From Branchiostoma belcheri (taxonomy: Eukaryota > Chordata > Leptocardii > Amphioxiformes > Branchiostomatidae): a DNA stretch of 64,000 nt. The DNA is taken from NCBI RefSeq assembly GCF_001625305.1, contig NW_017803860.1:179469-243468 (forward strand). Reading direction: 5' to 3'. The translations under genes were made by a program, and so were the position numbers. A model generated the notes under the pieces. It did not search any database, was not told the DNA's origin, and was given only the letters and a program-made list of their open reading frames with translations. Shown here piece after piece: positions 22,811-36,129 of this stretch. Positions within the stretch are counted from its first letter, which is position 1. Each line of letters opens with the position of its first letter.

Positions 22811-24698
22811 CAAGTGCCGAGACACCCAACCTACATGTAACTTGCAACACTTTGAACTCTTAAAGCGACGTTTGTATACGATTTCTAAACATCGCTGTTT
22901 TCAACATTTTCTTTCGCTATAAGCCAGCTATACATGTACCTGGGTTCATAATGACTTTTGGGAGAACAAGATCAATGTCTTTGCGCCGCAAAACCTGGCC
23001 AAGATACCCGAACGAAAACTGCTATTTGTTTACTTTTATTTTAGGAGCCTCCTAAAAATACAGCGGGCCTGCCGCAACTTATTCTCGCGCTGCGCTGAGT
23101 CGCCTGAAAAGCGAAATAGCGACGCTCATATGTTAACATTTATTGAAATTGACAATCTAGATGAGAAAATTTCAATTATCTATATTCACAGTTTGGGCCT
23201 TTTTTTTTGCACAAAAATGTTACATAATAACGCTCAGTCGTGTAACCTTTTGTTTAGGGACACCAAATTTTCTCAGTATCTGGCCAAGTTCGCATTGAAA
23301 TGTGTGTTTTCCGGGGTGGTTATGACAAATGAAAGACAACACGGTGTATTGCATCACCCTCAGTTCCAGCCAAGCCCTCTCTGGCGGGATTTTGTTTTTG
23401 TCTTTGGTTCAACTTGATTTATTACATCCTGACACCTGGTACAAAGCAACTCCTGAAGTGTGATTATCTATAACTATTACGCCCCTCCGTTGTCCGCTTA
23501 GGAATTTTGATAGTTTTGTTTGTTGGCGTCTCTGGTAGAAGAACAACCCTCCCCTTTGATCAGCGTTTCTTCTCCAGCATTTTAAGCTAATGTTTTTTGT
23601 CTTTGTTTGTTTCGTTTAAGTTTTACAGTAATTAGCTGTATTTCCGTCATAAAAATTCCAGACATTCAGGGGCTCAAGCATTTTTTCTTTAATCTCTAAC
23701 ATCCAAATATCAACATTGTGACTCCGCACTTTTAGTCGTACAAAGCATTTTGTGGGTAAGCGTATGACACGGGAAGAAAGGTGTGACAGCGGCGAACGAC
23801 CCACCATGGGAACACTAGACACGCACACGCGACACGCGACAAGGCCCAACCCAGCCAGCTGCTATTTGAACCCTCAACACCACCTGATCGAGCGAGTCGC
23901 AATCCTAGACAATCGCTTTTGAGGCTGACATTGATGCTGTTCAAATCATACTGGGGCGCACTAAGAGAAATAAGAAAAATGCTTCACTTTGTAATCTACA
24001 AAACGATTGAAAAGAACAACTGTTGTGGTTTGACCGGCGTGTCACGCCCACTTTTGCACTGCGCCCAGCGAAGGTCCACAGAACTGCAGCCGACTCACAC
24101 TGACTGCCAGTTGTGATATCCATGCGCCTTTCTCCGTACGCCACCCGGGCAAACCTCAGGTTCCAGTTTACGCTTGGTAAAATACTGCACACCAGTATTA
24201 TAACATTGGGCAGTTTCTGCCGCAGCACTTTTATGTAAGATTTCGACGAAGTTTTGAATATTTTTGGGACTAATTTTTCACACTGGAGCCAAAGAATACT
24301 GCGTTCTTTGGCCTGAAGGTTGCAGAAAAACCGGTTCTTTTGGGCGGATCTGTGTATCACACCCCATGACCTATAGATAAATAGAGCTACCTACCATCCA
24401 ACATTCATGACCGAAGCATGTCCAGATCGGGAGATATGAAGACCAGAAGTTCCTCTGCAGTACCAACGGAAGCCAATAGGGGGCCAAAAATCTTATCATT
24501 TCTAGATTTAGTCACACCCTACGGACCCACTAAGTATGAAACCAATCCATCCCGCCGTTCTTGAGTTATCTTGTTGACAAAATTTAATTCCCTAGGGAAT
24601 GCATTTAATCGTCTGTCTGAGTAGTATGTTTGCACTCTGTTTATAATCTTGATATATATAACGTTCGATTTGTTTTAGGAACTTTAACACAAATTGTA

Positions 24699-24938
24699 GA
24701 AGCACCATACAGTAGCCTCTACCAGGCCCCTCAGGATGCTAAGGTTACATGTGTGTAGAAGTAACCCAACATACAGTAGCCTCTACCAGGCCCCTCAGGA
24801 TGCTAAGGTTACATGTGTGTAGAAGTAGCCCACCATACAGTAGCCTCTACCAGGCCCCTCAGGATGCTAAGGGTACATGTGTGTAGAAGTAACCCACCAT
24901 ACAGTAGCCTCTACCAGGCCCCTCAGGATGCTAAGGTT
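24699..24938. repeat. 64-bp minisatellite of unit B, left remnant
   Basis: Nearly four copies of the 64-bp unit. The array stops within GATGCTAAGGTT, where a LINE is inserted, and one further copy follows the LINE at 30678-30745. Confidence 0.9.
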
Positions 24939-25107
24939 TTTTATTTTTTATTCACATGGATTTTTGAGCATTGGATAGGAAGCACTTGTTGTGCTTATGT
25001 AAATCCGCTGCTCATAAAACATAATACAAATGTAAACATAAAGATGACATAAAGTATAGCATTGACATAAAATGAAAGTGGCTGGCGCACCAATACCTAG
25101 CATAACA

Positions 25108-28100
25108 TTATTGAGATTGGTCAAATCTTCCAGAGTGGTGGATATAGTTAAACACAATATCAAAGATACGGCAGTTTGTAGGGTAAGGGAGGCTGGGGCT
25201 ACCTGTAAGAAGTAAAGTACATAATGTGGCGTCATTTACGTTGAGTGGGTCGGAAGGAAGTATGTTTTCAAGATGAAGGCAAGATATGGATAACAACATT
25301 TTGTTCCTTTCAGTATTATAACATTTGCAGTGTAATAAATAGTGTTCTGGTGTCTCATTTGGATGCCCACATTTGCACTCGGGACTACTGATACAGTGAT
25401 GCTGGAATAGGTGGTAGTTCAGCTGGCTGAAACCAAGCCTGAGTCTGGTAAGGTGAGTCACATGGTGTCCGTGGCCGTGAGAGTAGTGGGGATGTCTGGG
25501 CATGCTATCAAAGCAAGACTCTAATTCATTTTTGAATGCACGAATGGATGGGGATTCTTTGGCGGTCTGGGGTAACTTGTTCCAAGAGAAAACAGCAGAA
25601 GGCAAGAAAGATTTTTTGTACTTTTCAGTTTTGAGGGTAAAAGGGAGATAATTCTGGTCAGTACGCAGGCCATAAGGGGTGGAATCACGGATAAGTGGGG
25701 GAACCAAGTCTTGTAGATATTTGGGAACTAAGCCATTGGCCATTTTATAAAAGTGAACAAGTTTGAACTTTTCGCGTCTGTTGGCAAGTGTTTCCCAACC
25801 GACGTCACATAGAATGCGGTGGTGATTCGTCCCTCTCATTGCGCCTGTGCAAGCCCGGGCAGCGGACACCTGGACTGACTCAAGGAGGTCTGAATCCTTC
25901 ATAAGAACACCACACCAGGCAACATTGGCGTACTCAAGTAAAGGACGTATCATGGCTTTGTACAAGATTTCAAGCGTTTTCCGTGGCACAAAATTTGATA
26001 TTCTTGTCAACAAGTTAACTCGCTTCATTGCTTTCGTCACCAGAGTTGACACGTGGAGTGACCATGATAAATTTGGAGTGAGATGTAAGCCAAGGTTCTG
26101 GTGAGAGGGGGTTTCAGTCAGCTGAACACCTCTAAAGTATAGTGGTGGGTGAAGAACCTTTCTTCTTTTAGAGGAAAAAGTCATCAGTTCTGTTTTGCCG
26201 GGATTGAATGTTACAAGCCACTGGTCTGACCAGTCTGACACTACACTGAGATCATGATTCAGTCTGTTCGCTGAGATAACGGGATCCATGATTATCTGGC
26301 TGGCGATTATCTCTAACAGTGCGGTGTCATCAGCAAAAAGACGGGAATCTGTTCGTAGGTTGTCAACAAGGTCATTTATAAAAACAAGAAAGAGCAATGG
26401 GCCGAGAAGTGACCCTTGTGGAACACCTGCATCAATTGATAGCCATTCAGAGCACATCCCGTTTATAACAACTCGCTGTTTACGATCGCTCAGGTAGGAT
26501 TCAATCCATAATAAGAGAGACCCAGTAACTCCTAGTTGTCGCAACTTAAAGATTAATCCCCAATGCCAAACCTTATCAAAAGCTTTAGATATGTCAAGAA
26601 AAACTGCACGGGTTTCGAGGCCTTGGTCAAGTGCTTGATGAATTTTGTGGACTAATAGGTCAATGAATTAACGGTGGAATCTCCCAAGGCGAACCCGGCA
26701 TTACGGTCAGTGGGAAGCTTGTTCCTGTGGAAGTATGAGGACAGTTGATTATGGACTATTCTTTCAAAGACCTTTGACACACAACATAGGAGGGATATGG
26801 GTCTGTAGTTTTCCTTGATCTGCTTGTCTCCTTTCTTGTGCACGGGCACAACATTCGAACATTTCCAAATTTTTGGAAAATGTCCGTACTGTAGTGAAAC
26901 GTTAAACAATGATGATAAAGGGGCGGCTAGTGACTGGGCAACATTTTTCAAGAGTCTATTTCCTAGGCCGTCGGGTCCTGTGGCCTTGTTAACATTAAGA
27001 TCGCACAAAACTTTGTAAACATCAAGGGGAGAGCAGACGATTGAGTCAATAACAGACTCTGTTCTAAGAGTAAACAAGGGAAGAGAGGCGCCCAATGTGT
27101 TGAGTTGCGTTTGAGATGCAAAGTAGCGAATGAAGACATTAGCCTTGGTCTTGTCGTCCGTAACAGTACATCCGTTTTCGAGTAAAGGTGGTAACGTGCG
27201 ATCAATCTTACCCATAAAAATTTCTTTGGAAACAGACCACCAGTGTTTAGGATTAGAGGATGTATTTACTAAACCAAGACAGAGGCTAAGCCGGTGGTTG
27301 TACTTCGCTTTCCTAATTAGTTTTGTACACATATTACGGATAGTTTTATAGGAGTTGAAGTGATCAGGGTTTTTGGTACTTATGAATTTACGGTACAATC
27401 GCCTCTTTTTCCTTAACATACGTCTTATTTCACACGTCATCCATGGTTGATCTCGAGGGCGTACGGTAACTTCTTTGCTGGGGACAAACAGACTGATTGT
27501 TCTTGAAAGGGTTTCCATGAATGTTTCGGTTGCAATATCTATGTTAGGAATACTCTCTGAAATGATAGAGCCCCAGTCAATGTCAGAAAGTTTGGAATTC
27601 AGTCCATCGTAATCTGCTTTGCCAAAGTCAAATACAGTACGTTTGTAAGCTGCAATACGAGGGACTTTAAGGACCATTTTTCCATAGGTAAGTGAGTGGT
27701 CACAATTTGACAAAGGCGGGTTCGTCCCACAATCCGAGAACAAACTGGGTGAGTCTGTAATTAAGACATCAAGCAAGGATGACGTGGTGTCAGTTATGCG
27801 GGTGGGCTCTGAAATCAGCTGTGCGAAGTTGTTGTCAGATATAAATCTATTGATCATGCTAGCGGCGTTGTCTGAATTTGCATTCATATCGCCAAGCAGA
27901 ATAATAGCCGTTTTCTCAGGTGGGCCACTGGCCATAATTAGGTCAACTGATTGTTGCAGGTGTTCCATGAGTAAGGTACGTTCTTCCGCATTCTGGCCTG
28001 GTGGTCTATAACAACAACAAACAAAAACTTTCAAACTACCGACATCCACCTCACACCAGATTACTTCAGACTCGTCCCTTTCCAGATCGATTCTCCGTTT

Positions 28101-28391
28101 ACATGGTACAGAATTAGAAACATACAGTGCGACCTCTCCACCATGGCAATTCCTGTCTCGTCGCATTGGAATTTGGTACGAGGACAGAGATATGTCTGAA
28201 TCCGGGATGGTAGAGTCGCACCATGTCTCGGAGAGAGCAATAACATCGTACTCCTCCTCAATAGCAATAGTCTCAAGTTCATGAACTTTGATATAATCAT
28301 TGGCGGGAAGACTTCTCACGTTTGCATGACAGAGAGACAAGAATTTCCTGTTATTTATGGACTTTGGTTTTACTAGGGTAAGGCTGAACAT
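25108..28391 (-). pseudogene. LINE ORF2: APE endonuclease and reverse transcriptase, one frameshift
   Basis: Read from 28391 to 25108. The endonuclease part has CHANVRSLPA, ALSETWCD, LLGDMNAN and the SNCDH catalytic block. The reverse transcriptase has NYRPISLL, LDISKAFDKVWH, GVPQGSLLGP and the LFADDT active site. A C-terminal CKCG...H...C knuckle follows. The frame breaks once near 26645, inside the palm (between DSTVNSLTY and the DISKAFDK motif). All other catalytic motifs are intact, so this is a recent insertion. Clade not fixed, but it belongs with the jockey/CR1-like APE group. Confidence 0.85.
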
Positions 28392-28738
28392 GTCTCTCTG
28401 TCAGGCATGCGTGGGTAGTTTTAACTAAGTATTGTTTGGTGCGCCAGTTGAAGTATACAAAATCAAAAACAATAACAATCATAATGTCACAATAAAGAAA
28501 ATATAAAGACAAAAGGTATAACAAAACATAAAAGCAACAAATAATGATCGCAACACCGGGGGAACATAGTAGGCTCTCAACACACCGCGGAAGCAGTAAT
28601 GTAATCAGACAATAGAGCCAATAGAATACGATCGGTGTGACTTTAATCATGTTTACAAGTTCAAAGAGGCAAGTCAATGGGCAAGAATGGGAAATTAGAT
28701 GCATGTATACGAAGTCATTTCATTACAGTCGAGCAACA

Positions 28739-30638
28739 TCAGTCTGACGTGTTCTCAAATAGACGAACGTCATGTTCGGAGTTAAACCGGCGTGTTTCAG
28801 GGGTGCCGCCGTCACGGGTGACCTTGGCAAAGATCTTACCATCCCTGGTCCACGCGTTACTCACTTGCGGTAGTCTCCTGACAGCATTGAGTAGCTCCTG
28901 GTTGCGTTTTGTCAGGTTTTCCCTGACGACAAAAGGCTTGTTCATGGCATTTCTTTTCCCCTTGAGCTGTTTCTTCGCCATGTAGACTTGACTGCGTTTG
29001 GCGTAGTTTGCAAACTTCACGATGATAGGCTGCGTTCCATATACAGCCATTAGTCGTAACGTGAGTTTCTGTATGACCCGTCATAGCGTGTGGGTCAGCA
29101 CATGATAACGGTCGAATAAAACAAACGAAAAAGAATCTAAAATTCTAAATAAACTTTAAAATTTTCTTACAACCACTTTTTTTAGAAACAATTTTAGAAA
29201 TTAGAGCCTGGAAATTAATGACGCATTCTAAAACTAAAATAAGAGAAATTAAAAATACCTGTAAGAGTTCCTAAGTTCGACCGTCACAGCGTGCAGCGTG
29301 GCACAGGAGGGCGGGTCAGAACTTCAACTGGCGTGCGATGTCGACATTCTCTACAAGTACTTACCTTTTTTTTATCGAATTGCCCTGTGGCTAAATCGAC
29401 AATTTTCACCTCCTCAAGTCTCACAACTGTAGCAGCAACATTTTATTAGTTCACCGTCAGTCCACAAAACTTCCGTCACAGTGTGCTGTTTAGCACGTCT
29501 TGACGTGCTGACTGGCACGTGGCGACGGCATGCGGAAAGTTCCCCCGCTTGCCTTTTATTGTGAAATACATTATTTAGAAATGAACCATTCAGCTTAGAA
29601 ATATTTCTCTTCAAGCTTGTGTCCGAAAATCTTCCATGTAACGGACTCACACAAAAAAGAGAGACCGAGCGCCGCATCCAGCCAACTTCACGCCGTACCG
29701 CCGTAATGTATGTGTCGCAATAAGTGGCTACTTTCTGTCTAAGCGGCCGGCACAACATGGCGGATTTTTCGTGCCGTGCCGCTGAACTCCGCGGCCAAAT
29801 TATAGGTCTTTATGCAGGTTAACTGGCAGCTTCAACGAAGAAAACCACAAGTAATACATCTGAAGATTATCACAAGCGGAAAAGTTGATAGTTTTGGTGT
29901 TGTTTCTTTATTTTCAGAACGGGTTAGTCGAACGATCTTCGCCGGATCGGCGCTCCACGTCCTGACAGGCGCTCAGTACGGGCTTGGCAAAGTCGTAAAT
30001 TTCTCAAATTCTGCCCTTCATAGGAATCAAAAGATCGTAAAATATGATTAACTATATTCTACCCGAGTATAGTCAACCGTTTTAGCTTTATATCAATGTG
30101 GAGACCGTTAAAAACAGCCGTTCTGGGTGCCCCATATACATGCACCCTGCCGTCATTGCGTGTTTCCTGTGCACTTTTGACGCCGTCGAAACGTGCTGTG
30201 TGGCACGCTTACATACCTGGTTCCATCCCTTGGTCTACCAATTCGATGGGCAATGTCGATGTCGGAGGGCTGCAAGTCAACATCTAGGTGCTCCTTGCTG
30301 AAGTTGATAAAAGTATCAGTACACTTCTCTGGCTTCCCCTTTTCAGCTGAAGGGGGAGGGGGGATACCAAACGCCACCAGACAGTGCTTACGACTGTATT
30401 GTTCGTTTCTGTCAGCGTGGTCTTCGACTTCAGCCAGTCGAGCATTCAGCTTCTCGATCGTCTTGTCCTTCTCGTCAACTTTACGTTTCAAATCAGCCAG
30501 CTCGGAGTTCAGAGACAGTTTCAGTTCGTCGAGTTCGGCTTTCATCTCAGCTTTGATGGCGTCGATTATGTCTCGCTTCACAGAGACTAAGAATTCCTCT
30601 TTCATTTTGTCAAAACTTGATCGGAGTTGAGCGTCCAC
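28739..30638 (-). pseudogene. LINE ORF1 (coiled coil, RRM, C-terminal domain), split by an insertion
   Basis: The N-terminal part (30638 to about 30220) has a long Glu/Lys coiled coil, then EQYSRKHCLVAFGIPPP and DIDIAHRIGRPRDGT. The C-terminal part (about 29040 to 28739) has QPIIVKFANYAKRSQVY, KGKRNAM and WTRDGKIFAKV. Joined across 29041-30219, these give a normal L1-type RNA-binding ORF1 order. The ATG predicted for the second piece alone is an artefact of the interruption. Confidence 0.8.
29041..30219. mobile_element. 1179-bp insertion inside the LINE ORF1
   Basis: The insert is bounded by GTTCCAT at 29034-29040 and 30220-30226, a 7-bp direct repeat. Removing the insert plus one repeat restores the ORF1 reading frame exactly. 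It has no recognised coding region and no convincing long terminal inverted repeats. Repeated GTGCTG-TTAGCACG-like segments occur at about 29480-29510 and near the right end. Confidence 0.75.
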
Positions 30639-31590
30639 GAGTTCCGAGACTCGCTTGAGCTCGCGGGTTGTCGTACTGATGCTAAGGTTACATGTGTGTA
30701 GAAGTAACTCACCATACAGTAGCCTCTACCAGGCTCCTCATGATACTACAGTGGCCGCCTGAATTCAGAGACGACTTATTATAATTTTTGATTGACGTCA
30801 GGTCTGCACAGCTACAGACAACTAGGCCTGAGGCAGATACAGACTCACAGGTACCCATTGTTTAAGGTGGACTAACCAGTTAGCGCCGTCAGTGCGGGGC
30901 TTATATCATTAGCAGGGCTAAGTCCCAGGGTCCGGCCACGGCCGGGCTCGGCCCGTTTTGCCCTGCATTTTCCCTGGTAAAACACAGTAGAAGGACAAGG
31001 GGCGGTTAGCTTTAGACGGCGTGAGGTCTTCTTGTGGAGGAGCAAGATTTAACCGGCAAAGTCCTGTGAAAGAGCGTCAAGACTTGAGTAAAGCCGCCGC
31101 CAACTCGGGGTCCGTAGTTGGGGGGTAGAGCGGCGGGGCCCGGGGCCCGGGGCCTTTCCCGGTCGCGAGTTCGCTCGCCCGGCCCCGCCTAGTCTTTCCG
31201 AACGGTCCGCGGCAGAGAAAATTCGCTCTAAAAGGAAGGTCTCTGGAAGGACGTGACATATCAGTCTTGGGGAAGGAAGAGGGCAAGTAAAGAAGAAAGA
31301 AGCAAGATCCAACGCGAGGAACATCGAGACTTGAACAAGGCCAACTGTTTTCTACCTGCTGACATAAACGTGAGTTCAAACATTTTCCCTCAGTCAGTAG
31401 CAGGGTTTGAAATGCTTTTTTCAGAAGCTCCGGTTGCCCATCGATATTTCAGGTTGCCGTCAACACCAAAAGTTTATTTTGGAAGGCATCTGTAAGCCAG
31501 CCTCCTGTTTAAGTATCGGTCACTTGCTGGCTTAATCTCAGAAACTGTAAGCCGGGCTGAGGTAAACTTAAAAACATCGCTTTGTATATA

Positions 31591-31629
<39 letters not shown>

Positions 31630-31867
31630 GTGTGTGCGTGTGTAAAGAAAAAAAAATGGTGATAAGTAAGTAAAACAGTGCACCAGACAACCAACCTGCA
31701 AGCATCTCCAGTATGTCTCGCACAGAAAACATGCCTTGTGTGGCGAGAGTTGGGTATTTTGAACCCTGAGTAGTATCCTTTTCTACATGTAGACTCAAAC
31801 ACCCAAACAGACTAGTTATGGTGTATTTGTGGGCGCGTCTTGTTTTGCTGTATCCTTGTTTTGCTGC

Positions 31868-32092
31868 ATTCAGGTGGAGTCGTTTTTTCGTAGCGACAGA
31901 GTGCTCGGTGCGGCATCAGAGGCCCCGGGTTCGAGTCCTGCCATGCCACCGATCTTGCCCACTTGACACGACTTTCCTCACTTCGCTCAGGTGAAAATGA
32001 GTATTGTATTGCCCCTGTGTTGCCGTCATCACGTGTGTGCCGTCCTCACGTCTTGTGATTAGATGTTGGAATATATAAAAAAAAAAAGACAA
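31868..32092 (+). mobile_element. tRNA-derived SINE (unit C)
   Basis: Counterpart of the SINE in unit B. The B-box region reads CCCGGGTTCGAGTCCTG, closer to the tRNA consensus than in unit B; the CTCACTTCGCTCAGGTG tail block and terminal A-run are present. Confidence 0.7.
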
Positions 32093-33984
32093 CTGCCGAG
32101 AGACCCAACCTAACTTGCAGCACTTTGAACTCTTAAAGCGATATTTATACACGATTTTTAAACATCCCTGTTTTCAACATTTTCTTTCGCTATAAGCCTA
32201 CATGTATCTGGATTCATACTGACATTTGGGGAGTACAAGATCAATGTCTTTGCAACGCAAAACGTGGCGAAAATACCCGAACGAAAACTGCTATTTGTTT
32301 ACATTCTTTTTAGGAGCCTCCTAAAACACAATGGGCCTGGCGCAACTTAATATACTAGTATTCTCGCGCTGCGCTGAGTCTCTTGAAAAGCGAAATAGCG
32401 ACGCTCATATGTTGAAAGTTTTTGAAAATTACAATCTAGATGAGAAAAAATCCACCTTTTTTATCTATATTTACAGTTTTGGCACATAAATCTTACATGA
32501 TATCGTCTTAACAACACTGAGTCGTGTAACATTTTGTTTAGGGACACCAAATTTTCTCAGTATCTGGCCAAGTTTGCATTGAAATGCGTGTTTTCCGGGG
32601 TAGTTATGACAAATGAAAGACAACACGGTGTATTGCATCACCTTCAGTTCTAGCCAAGCCCTCTCTGGCGGGATTTTGTTTTTGTCTTTGGTTCAACTTG
32701 ATTTATTACATCCTGACACCTGGTACAAAGCAACTCCTGAAGTGTGATTATCTATAACTGGTTACGCCCCTGTGCTGTTGTACGCTTAGGAATTTTGATG
32801 GTTTTGTTTGTTGGCGTCTCTGGTAGAAGAACAGCACTTCTTTTCATAAGCGTCTCTTTATGACAATTTTGAGTTGTTGTTTTTTGTACTCTGCTTCTTG
32901 TGCTGAAGTTTTATGGTTATTAGCTGTATTTCGTTCAGAACACTGTCATAAAGGGGCTCAAGCATTTTCTCTCAGTAGTCATTTATAAAGTAACATCAAA
33001 ATATCAACATTGTGTGCGTGCTTTTAGTCGTACAAAGCATTTTGCAATAAGAATATGACACGGGAAGAAAGGAGCAACAGTGTGGCAGCGGCGAACGAAC
33101 CACTACGGGAACACTAGCACATGTGCACACACGCGACAAGACCCAACCCAGCCAGCTGCGATTTGAACCCTCAACACCACCTGCTCCAGCGAGTCGCAGT
33201 CGTAGACAATCGCTTTTGAGGCTGACATTGATGCGGTTCAAATTATAGTCAGGTGCACTGAGAGAGGTAAGAAAAATGCTTCATTTTGTAATCTACAAAA
33301 CGACTGAAAACAACGACAACAACAGTTGTGGTTTGACCGGCGTGTCACGCCCACTTTTGCACTGCGCCCAGCGAAGGTCCACAGAAGTGCAGCCGACTCA
33401 CCCTGACAGGCAGTTGTGATATCCATGCGCCTTACGCCACCCGGGAAAACCTCAGGTTCCAGTTAACGCTTGGTAAAATACTGCACACCAGTATTATAAC
33501 ATTGGGCAGTTTCTGCCGCAGCACTTTTATGTAAGATTTCTACAAAGTTTGAATATTTTGGGGACTAATTTGTGTGGAGCCAAAGAATACTGCGTTCTTT
33601 GGCCTGAAGGTTGCAGAAAAACCGGTTCTTTTGGGCGGATCTGTGTATCACACCCCATGACCTATAGATAAATAGAGCTACCTACCATCCAACATTCATG
33701 ACCGAAGCATGTCCTGATCGTGAGATATGAAGACCAGAAATTCCTCTGCAGTACCAACGGAAGCCACTAGGGGGCCAAAAATCTTATTTTCTAGATTTAG
33801 TCACACCCTACGGACCCACTAAGCATGAAATAAATCCATCCCGCCGTTCTTAAGTTATCTTGTTGACAAAGTTTAATTCCCTAGGGAATGCATTTTATCG
33901 TCTGTCTGAGTAGTATGTTTGCACTCTGTTTATGATCTTGATATATTTAACGTTCGATTTGTTTTAGGAAGTTTAAGACAAATT

Positions 33985-34687
33985 GTAGAAGTAACCAACC
34001 ATACAGTAGCCTCTACCAGGCCCCTCAGGATGCTAAGGTCACATGTGTGTAGAAGTAACCCACCATACAGTAGCCTCTACCAGGCCCCTCAGGATGCTAG
34101 GGTCACATGTGTGTAGAAGTAGCCCACCATACAGTAGCCTCTACCAGGCCCCTCAGGATGCTAGGGTCACATGTGTGTAGAAGTAACCCACCATACAGTA
34201 GCCTCTACTAGGCCCCTCAGGATGCTAAGGTTACACGGGTGTAGAAGTAACCCACCATACAGTAGCCTCTACCAGGCCGCTAAGGTCACATGTGTGTAGA
34301 AGTAACCCACCATACAGTAGCCTCTACCAGGCCCCTCAGGATGCTAAGGTTACATGTGTGTAGAAGTAACCCACCATACAGTAGCCTCTACCAGGCCCCT
34401 CAGGATGCTAAGGTTACATGTGTGTAGAAGTAACCCACCATACAGTAGCCTCTACCAGGCCTCTCAGGATGCTTAGGTTACATGTGTGTAGAAGTAACTT
34501 ACCATACAGTAGCCTCTACCAGGCCCCTCAGGATGCTAAGGTTACATGTGTGTAGAAGTAATCCACCATACAGTAGCCTCTACCAGGCCCCTCAGGATGC
34601 TAAAGTTACATGTATGTAGAAGTAACCCACCATACAGTAGCCTCTACCAGGCCCCTCAGGATGCTAAGGTTACATGTGTGTAGAAGT
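33985..34687. repeat. 64-bp minisatellite of unit C, about 11 copies
   Basis: Same 64-bp unit as in units A and B, with somewhat more variants, including one shortened copy near 34270. Confidence 0.93.
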
Positions 34688-34699
34688 AATATGAGCGAA

Positions 34700-36129
34700 A
34701 ACAAGACCCCACTGGACAAGACAAAAATCCCAGTTGCATTAAAATCTGGCGACCCATAACATTGTTAATTGTGATACTAGAATATTATCGAAGTGTATAG
34801 CATTGAGCATGAAAAAGGTAATTCTCAAGTCTTGTATCATACGATCAAACTGGCTTTTTACAAGAAGGAAATATTAGCGCCATTATACGAAAGATTTTAG
34901 AAATTATAGAATATTATGAATCTAACGGAAAACCGGGCTTAATTTTCATTGCGGATTTTCAGAAAGCGTTTGACAAAATAAGACAAGATTACATTTTTAA
35001 AGTGCTAAGATATTTTGATTTTGGGGATTCTTTTCTTAGTTGGACAAAAATTTTGTATAACAATGCTGTTAGTAAGGTAATTAATTATGGGTATATTTCT
35101 GAATCATTTCCCCTCACCCGTGGAGTACGCCAAGGGTGCCCACTTTCCCCCTATCTCTTCTTTATTTTAGGAGTTGAAATTCTTGCTAATAATAATAAAA
35201 TAAAAGGTTTAAATATCCATGGCATGGAAGCAAAAATCTCACAATACGCAGACGATACCAATTTTCCGCTTGCTCCAACCGTTGGCTCCCTGTACTCCCT
35301 TATTAAAGATATAGATGTCTTTGCTTTATTATCTAGTCTAGTCCCCAACTTTGACAAATGCTCTGTTCTCCGTATTGGCTCCCTAAAAGGTACACATTTT
35401 CTTTTACCCACTTCTCTGCCCATACAATGGACTGATGGGCCTACAGACATTTTAGGGATCCATATCCCCATAAAATTTACGGATATAGTATCAATTAATT
35501 TTGACCGAAAGTATATGAAAATAGATAAAATTTTAAACCCCTGGAAAGGAAAAGCACTATTGATTATGGGGAAAATCACTTTAGTAAATACACTTATAAT
35601 CTCACAGTTTATTTTCCATACCGTGGCAAAAGGTGTATAGCCTACCTTACAAAATTTCAATTGACTCAAGTTCTCGCATGTTCCAACATAAATTATTATT
35701 GTTCAAATACTTGACCGTTAACAAAACTTTGTACACTTGGAAGTTGGTGGAGTCGCCCTTATGTAGTTATTGTAATGAAGATGAAGAAACAGTCTTCCAT
35801 CTTTTTTTCATTGTAAAGTTGTTACAAATTTTTGGATACAAGTGGAAGACTGGTTTTTCAACAATACTAGGGAACGTTTAAATCTGGATCTTTTTAAGGT
35901 TATTTTCGGTGACTTAAATGGTCGGTGTTCAGCTTCTTCAAATTTAATAATCCTCCTAGGAAAGCAATTCATCTTTAAAAACCGTCAATTCTCTCTCAAC
36001 CTGCAAGCTTTCATCTCATACGCATCATACTTTCATAGATTAGAACATATTATAGCAAAAAGGATGGATAAAATAAAAAAACACATATGTAAATGGAGAA
36101 AAATAGCTGAAACGTTGAAAACATTGTAG
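34700..36129 (+). pseudogene. L1-clade reverse transcriptase remnant
   Basis: Frames with small indels show WRPITLL, RILSKCIAL, YDQTGFL, FIADFQKAFDKI, RQGCPLSPYLFFI and QYADDTNFPL, the L1-clade order including the YADD catalytic site. The main open segment is 34831-35640. Later segments (35633-35881 and 35842-36129) contain WKLVESPLCSYCNEDEETVFHLF and a conserved C-terminal tail. Frameshifts near 34760, 34825, 35640 and 35860 and an internal deletion show it is inactive. Confidence 0.85.

Larger units (their letters stand above)
21233..24938 (+). repeat. Macrosatellite unit B, left part
   Basis: Second tandem unit. It includes a 70-bp internal duplication near its start (GACGTCAGATC repeated at about 21280 and 21335), a MITE (22015-22272) and a SINE (22608-22810). 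Its terminal minisatellite is cut by the LINE that starts at 24939 and resumes at 30678. Confidence 0.85.
24939..30677 (-). mobile_element. Near full-length APE-type LINE inserted in the unit-B minisatellite
   Basis: The element runs on the minus strand from about 30677 (5') to the T-rich end at 24939 (its 3' A-rich tail). It is flanked by GATGCTAAGGTT at 24927-24938 and 30678-30689, consistent with a 12-bp target duplication, though the satellite itself contains this string in every unit. It carries an L1-type ORF1 (split by an insertion) and an endonuclease-reverse transcriptase ORF2 with one frameshift. Confidence 0.85.
30745..34690 (+). repeat. Macrosatellite unit C
   Basis: Third tandem unit, the longest. 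It has the same order as unit B: CpG block, donor-like site, TG run (31589-31642), SINE, AT-rich part, acceptor-like TTTGTTTTAG, and 64-bp minisatellite. It has the empty site for unit B's MITE. The unit ends where an L1-type element begins. Confidence 0.85.

Noticed and set aside
30193..30630. Plus-strand Ser-rich frame of 145 codons
   Set aside because: Antisense of the LINE ORF1 coiled coil.
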